The translations under genes and the position numbers were made by a program. This document shows, one piece after another, positions 63,031 through 64,000 of a stretch of 64,000 nt of DNA (position 1 is the first letter of the stretch; every line of letters starts with the position of its first letter). The notes below the pieces were generated by a model. That model ran no database searches and was not told the origin of the DNA. It worked only from the letters and a program-made list of their open reading frames with translations. This DNA comes from Euwallacea fornicatus (Eukaryota; Arthropoda; Insecta; Coleoptera; Curculionidae), in assembly GCF_040115645.1 (NCBI RefSeq), contig NC_089550.1:3968001-4032000 (forward strand). Direction: 5' to 3'.

Positions 63031-63375
63031 GAAAAATGTGAGAAAAATTTTGTTTTATAAAAACGTGAGGATTTTTTTTTTAAGATTAGAAAAACATGTG
63101 AAAAGTTTTTTTTTATGAAATCGTGGGAAAGTTTTTTTTATGATTAGAAAAACGTGTGAACATTTTTTTCTTATAAATGTGTGGGAGTTTTTTTTTATGA
63201 TTATAAAAACGTGGGAAAGTTTTTTTATGCTCAGAAAAACGTGGGAAAGTTTTTTTATGCTTAGAAAAACGTGGGAAAGTTTTTTTATGTTTAGAAAAAC
63301 GTGGGAAAGTTTTTTTATGCTCAGAAAAACGTGGGAAAGTTTTTTTATGCTTAGAAAAATATGGAAAGCTTTTTC
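63031..63375 (+). repeat. 30-bp minisatellite
   Basis: Five almost identical 30-base units run from 63,211 to 63,360, each made of gtgggaaagtttttttatgc plus ttagaaaaac or a one- or two-base variant. A partial unit follows, and about six increasingly degenerate units precede it from about 63,031. Because the period is a multiple of three the array is open in one frame and would spell a repeated RKTWESFFML, but there is no sign that it is translated. Confidence 0.92.
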
Positions 63376-64000
63376 TTACGGATTAACGAATTAGATTTTT
63401 ATTCAATTATTTTTTATTAGATTTTTAAAAAATTTTATACGGTGGAAATAAGGGGTGCAAATCTGCAAAATCAACACGAAACTTTTACTTGGTTTATTTT
63501 AATAATATCATAAGTATAAATATTTATACAGAAAGCAAATAAAATGTACAAAGGAAGCATTTAAAAATTCAGTTAATATCGTAAATATATCACAAAAAAG
63601 AATTGTCTAAAACTCAGATATTATGTCTACCAAAAAAAATAATATACAAGACAAACAATGCGCGCATAACATCTGTACAGTCATAAAATTCTGTATCATA
63701 CGTAATAATATGTACATTTGACTAGGTTCAATTAACGATCTTTATATCTAAGATTCCTTAATACGTTCAAGAAGACCTATCATTAAAATGGTAATTGTGT
63801 GCCACCAGTGGTACACCACTTCCGTTTCATTCCATGTCCAGTTTATGACCACACTAAAAATTTCATTATTATGTCTAATGATCAAACAATATTCATATTA
63901 CTATACTATTACAGGCCGTAGAGTAATGTGATTTTGTGTGAAGACTCCATGTTTTAAAATAAACGTTTAGAACCATCCAACAAAGTGGTAAATGTTCTAC
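63376..64000. other. unassigned AT-rich end of the window
   Basis: I see no gene here. A minus-strand AATAAA (tttatt near 63,491) could belong to the 3' end of a convergent gene beyond the right edge, but nothing coding confirms it. Confidence 0.4.

Noticed and set aside
63140..63394. Repeat protein RKTWESFFML x n
   Set aside because: The open frame is a by-product of the 30-bp (3 x 10) minisatellite period. No start, promoter or splice evidence.
1..64000. tRNA, rRNA, snRNA or CRISPR-like arrays
   Set aside because: I looked for tRNA T-loop/acceptor patterns and regular spacer-repeat structure and saw none that holds up. A covariance-model scan (tRNAscan-SE, Infernal) would settle it.

Overview
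The window looks like nuclear DNA from an insect, and a beetle would fit although I cannot fix the order. It is AT-rich, its genes carry spliceosomal introns from about 70 bases to 34 kb, and the intronic DNA is full of decayed transposons. No bacterial, plasmid or phage features are seen. Three protein-coding genes can be supported by exon-by-exon reading, with splice sites and codon phases that agree.

Region 1 (about 1-51,600, minus strand) is the 5' part of a pointed (pnt) gene, an ETS1/2-class transcription factor of the EGFR/Ras/MAPK pathway. Four consecutive coding exons lie at 51,593-51,468, 42,567-42,435, 8,484-8,368 and 366-166. They join in one open frame of about 192 residues containing the ERK phospho-acceptor context PPLTPGT and then a complete Pointed (PNT/SAM) domain. 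The ETS DNA-binding domain must lie beyond the left edge. The introns are about 8.9, 34.0 and 8.0 kb. They hold five copies of a ~450-bp TIR element, two copies of another TIR element, a Ty3/gypsy reverse-transcriptase remnant, a jockey-like LINE 3' end and many TATACAGGGTG-type repeat ends, with no confidently recognised nested gene.

Region 2 (57,806-60,495, minus strand) is a complete seven-exon ASNSD1 gene (asparagine synthetase domain-containing protein 1, 569 aa). It has one non-canonical GC-AG intron.

Region 3 (61,098-62,197, plus strand) is a two-exon gene for a 288-aa protein with one extended Tudor domain, a type common in piRNA-pathway proteins. It is divergent from ASNSD1 across about 600 bp, and that interval carries a perfect CRE palindrome and a second CRE-like site near the ASNSD1 start.

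Region 4 (62,200-64,000) holds the Tudor gene 3' flank, a 30-bp minisatellite and about 600 bases with no recognised gene.

I found no wholly new biological system. The most useful novelties are the TIR element families, the short single-Tudor gene with its divergent promoter, the GC-AG intron, and a few unexplained protein-like or dyad-rich stretches inside the pnt introns.
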